A DNA stretch of 64,000 bases from JBBRSD01 sp038245725 (GTDB lineage Bacteria > Actinomycetota > Coriobacteriia > Anaerosomatales > JAAXUF01), in assembly GCA_038245725.1 (NCBI GenBank), contig JBBRSD010000001.1, forward strand, positions 310,001 to 374,000. The letters are read 5' to 3'. Below are positions 63,650-64,000 of this stretch, piece after piece (positions within the stretch are counted from its first letter, which is position 1; each line of letters begins with the position of its first letter). The notes under the pieces were generated by a model that was not told the DNA's origin, ran no database searches, and saw nothing but the letters and a program-made list of their open reading frames with translations. Both the position numbers and the translations under genes were made by a program.

Positions 63650-64000
63650 ATGAGACACCTGAAGAAGGGCCGCAAGCTCGGTTCGGACGCGTCGCACACC
63701 AAGGCGATCCTCCGCGGCCTGGCTATCGCGCTCCTTGAGAACGACCGCATCAAGACCACCGAGGCCCGCGCCAAGGAGCTTCGCTCGTTCGTCGAGCCGA
63801 TCATCACCCGAGCCAAGAAGGGTGACGTTCACGCTCGCCGCATCGCGATGGCTCATCTCGGCGGCTACAAGTTCCCCAAGAACGCCGCCGGCAAGGACCT
63901 CTTCGCCGATCTGGGCGAGCGTTTCGAAGGGCGCGAGGGTGGCTATACTCGCATCCTGAAGCTCGGCCCGCGCAAGGGCGACTCTGCTCCCATGGTCATC
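63650..64000 (+). CDS. rplQ: 50S ribosomal protein L17, 3' end cut by window
   Basis: The first 117 residues, from ATG 63650, are in the window. MRHLKKGRKLGSDASHTKAILRGLAIALLENDRIKTTEARAKELRSFVEPIIT is the L17 signature. The natural end is probably just beyond the window or after a C-terminal extension. Confidence 0.96.
   Translation, partial: MRHLKKGRKLGSDASHTKAILRGLAIALLENDRIKTTEARAKELRSFVEPIITRAKKGDVHARRIAMAHLGGYKFPKNAAGKDLFADLGERFEGREGGYTRILKLGPRKGDSAPMVI

Overview
This is a 64 kb piece of a high-GC bacterial chromosome, almost entirely core genome. Gene content and order point to a deep-branching, probably anaerobic, actinomycetotal lineage, most likely Coriobacteriia or an OPB41/Anaerosomatales relative. 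The basis is the run greA-lysS-clpC-radA-disA-PIN/TRAM-ispD-ispF-cysE-cysS-rlmB-NYN, a Rex redox repressor, a very large multihaem cytochrome, iron-sulfur and selenocysteine proteins, and zinc-binding forms of several ribosomal proteins. The assignment is inference. I see no insertion sequences, prophage, CRISPR arrays or rRNA genes.

Region 1 (1-8.4 kb): the 3' end of a pilT-like gene, VanZ-like and EamA membrane proteins and a small J-domain protein. Next comes a leftward three-gene redox operon (ferredoxin, an unannotated selenocysteine thioredoxin-like protein, and a DUF362 iron-sulfur protein). Its promoter carries a CsoR/CstR-type palindrome between -35 and -10. A chemoreceptor without a ligand domain and a 24-haem membrane-anchored cytochrome c follow, then tRNA-Pro and a DUF2085 membrane protein.

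Region 2 (8.5-16.7 kb): a protein of unknown function, a lipoprotein, a SAM-cleaving adenosyltransferase, an OB-HD exoribonuclease-like protein, an MTA phosphorylase, an M50-CBS protease, rex with a likely autoregulatory site, tatA, greA with a hairpin leader, and lysS.

Region 3 (16.7-28.3 kb): clpC behind a perfect 9-7-9 inverted repeat, radA, disA (c-di-AMP synthesis), a PIN-TRAM protein, ispD and ispF (isoprenoids), cysE and cysS (cysteine supply and charging), rlmB, a NYN nuclease, and tRNA-Thr(TGT).

Region 4 (28.3-31.1 kb): a membrane class III adenylate/guanylate cyclase divergent from a stand-alone cyclic-nucleotide-binding protein and a partner of unknown function. This looks like a compact second-messenger module.

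Region 5 (31.1-64 kb): the transcription/translation superregion. It runs tRNA-Tyr/Thr/Met, tuf, rpmG, tRNA-Trp, secE, nusG, rplK, rplA, an L10 leader with attenuator, rplJ, rplL, rpoB and rpoC. It continues with rpsL, rpsG, fusA and the joined S10-spc-alpha operons through infA, rpmJ, rpsM, rpsK, rpsD and rpoA to a truncated rplQ. The beta' subunit ends in an extra domain that aligns without gaps to the C-terminal domain of this window's own alpha subunit.

The observations most worth following are the recoded UGA gene with its SECIS-like hairpin and metal/persulfide-type operator, the alphaCTD-like tail on RpoC, and the cytochrome built from one six-haem head plus three six-haem repeats.
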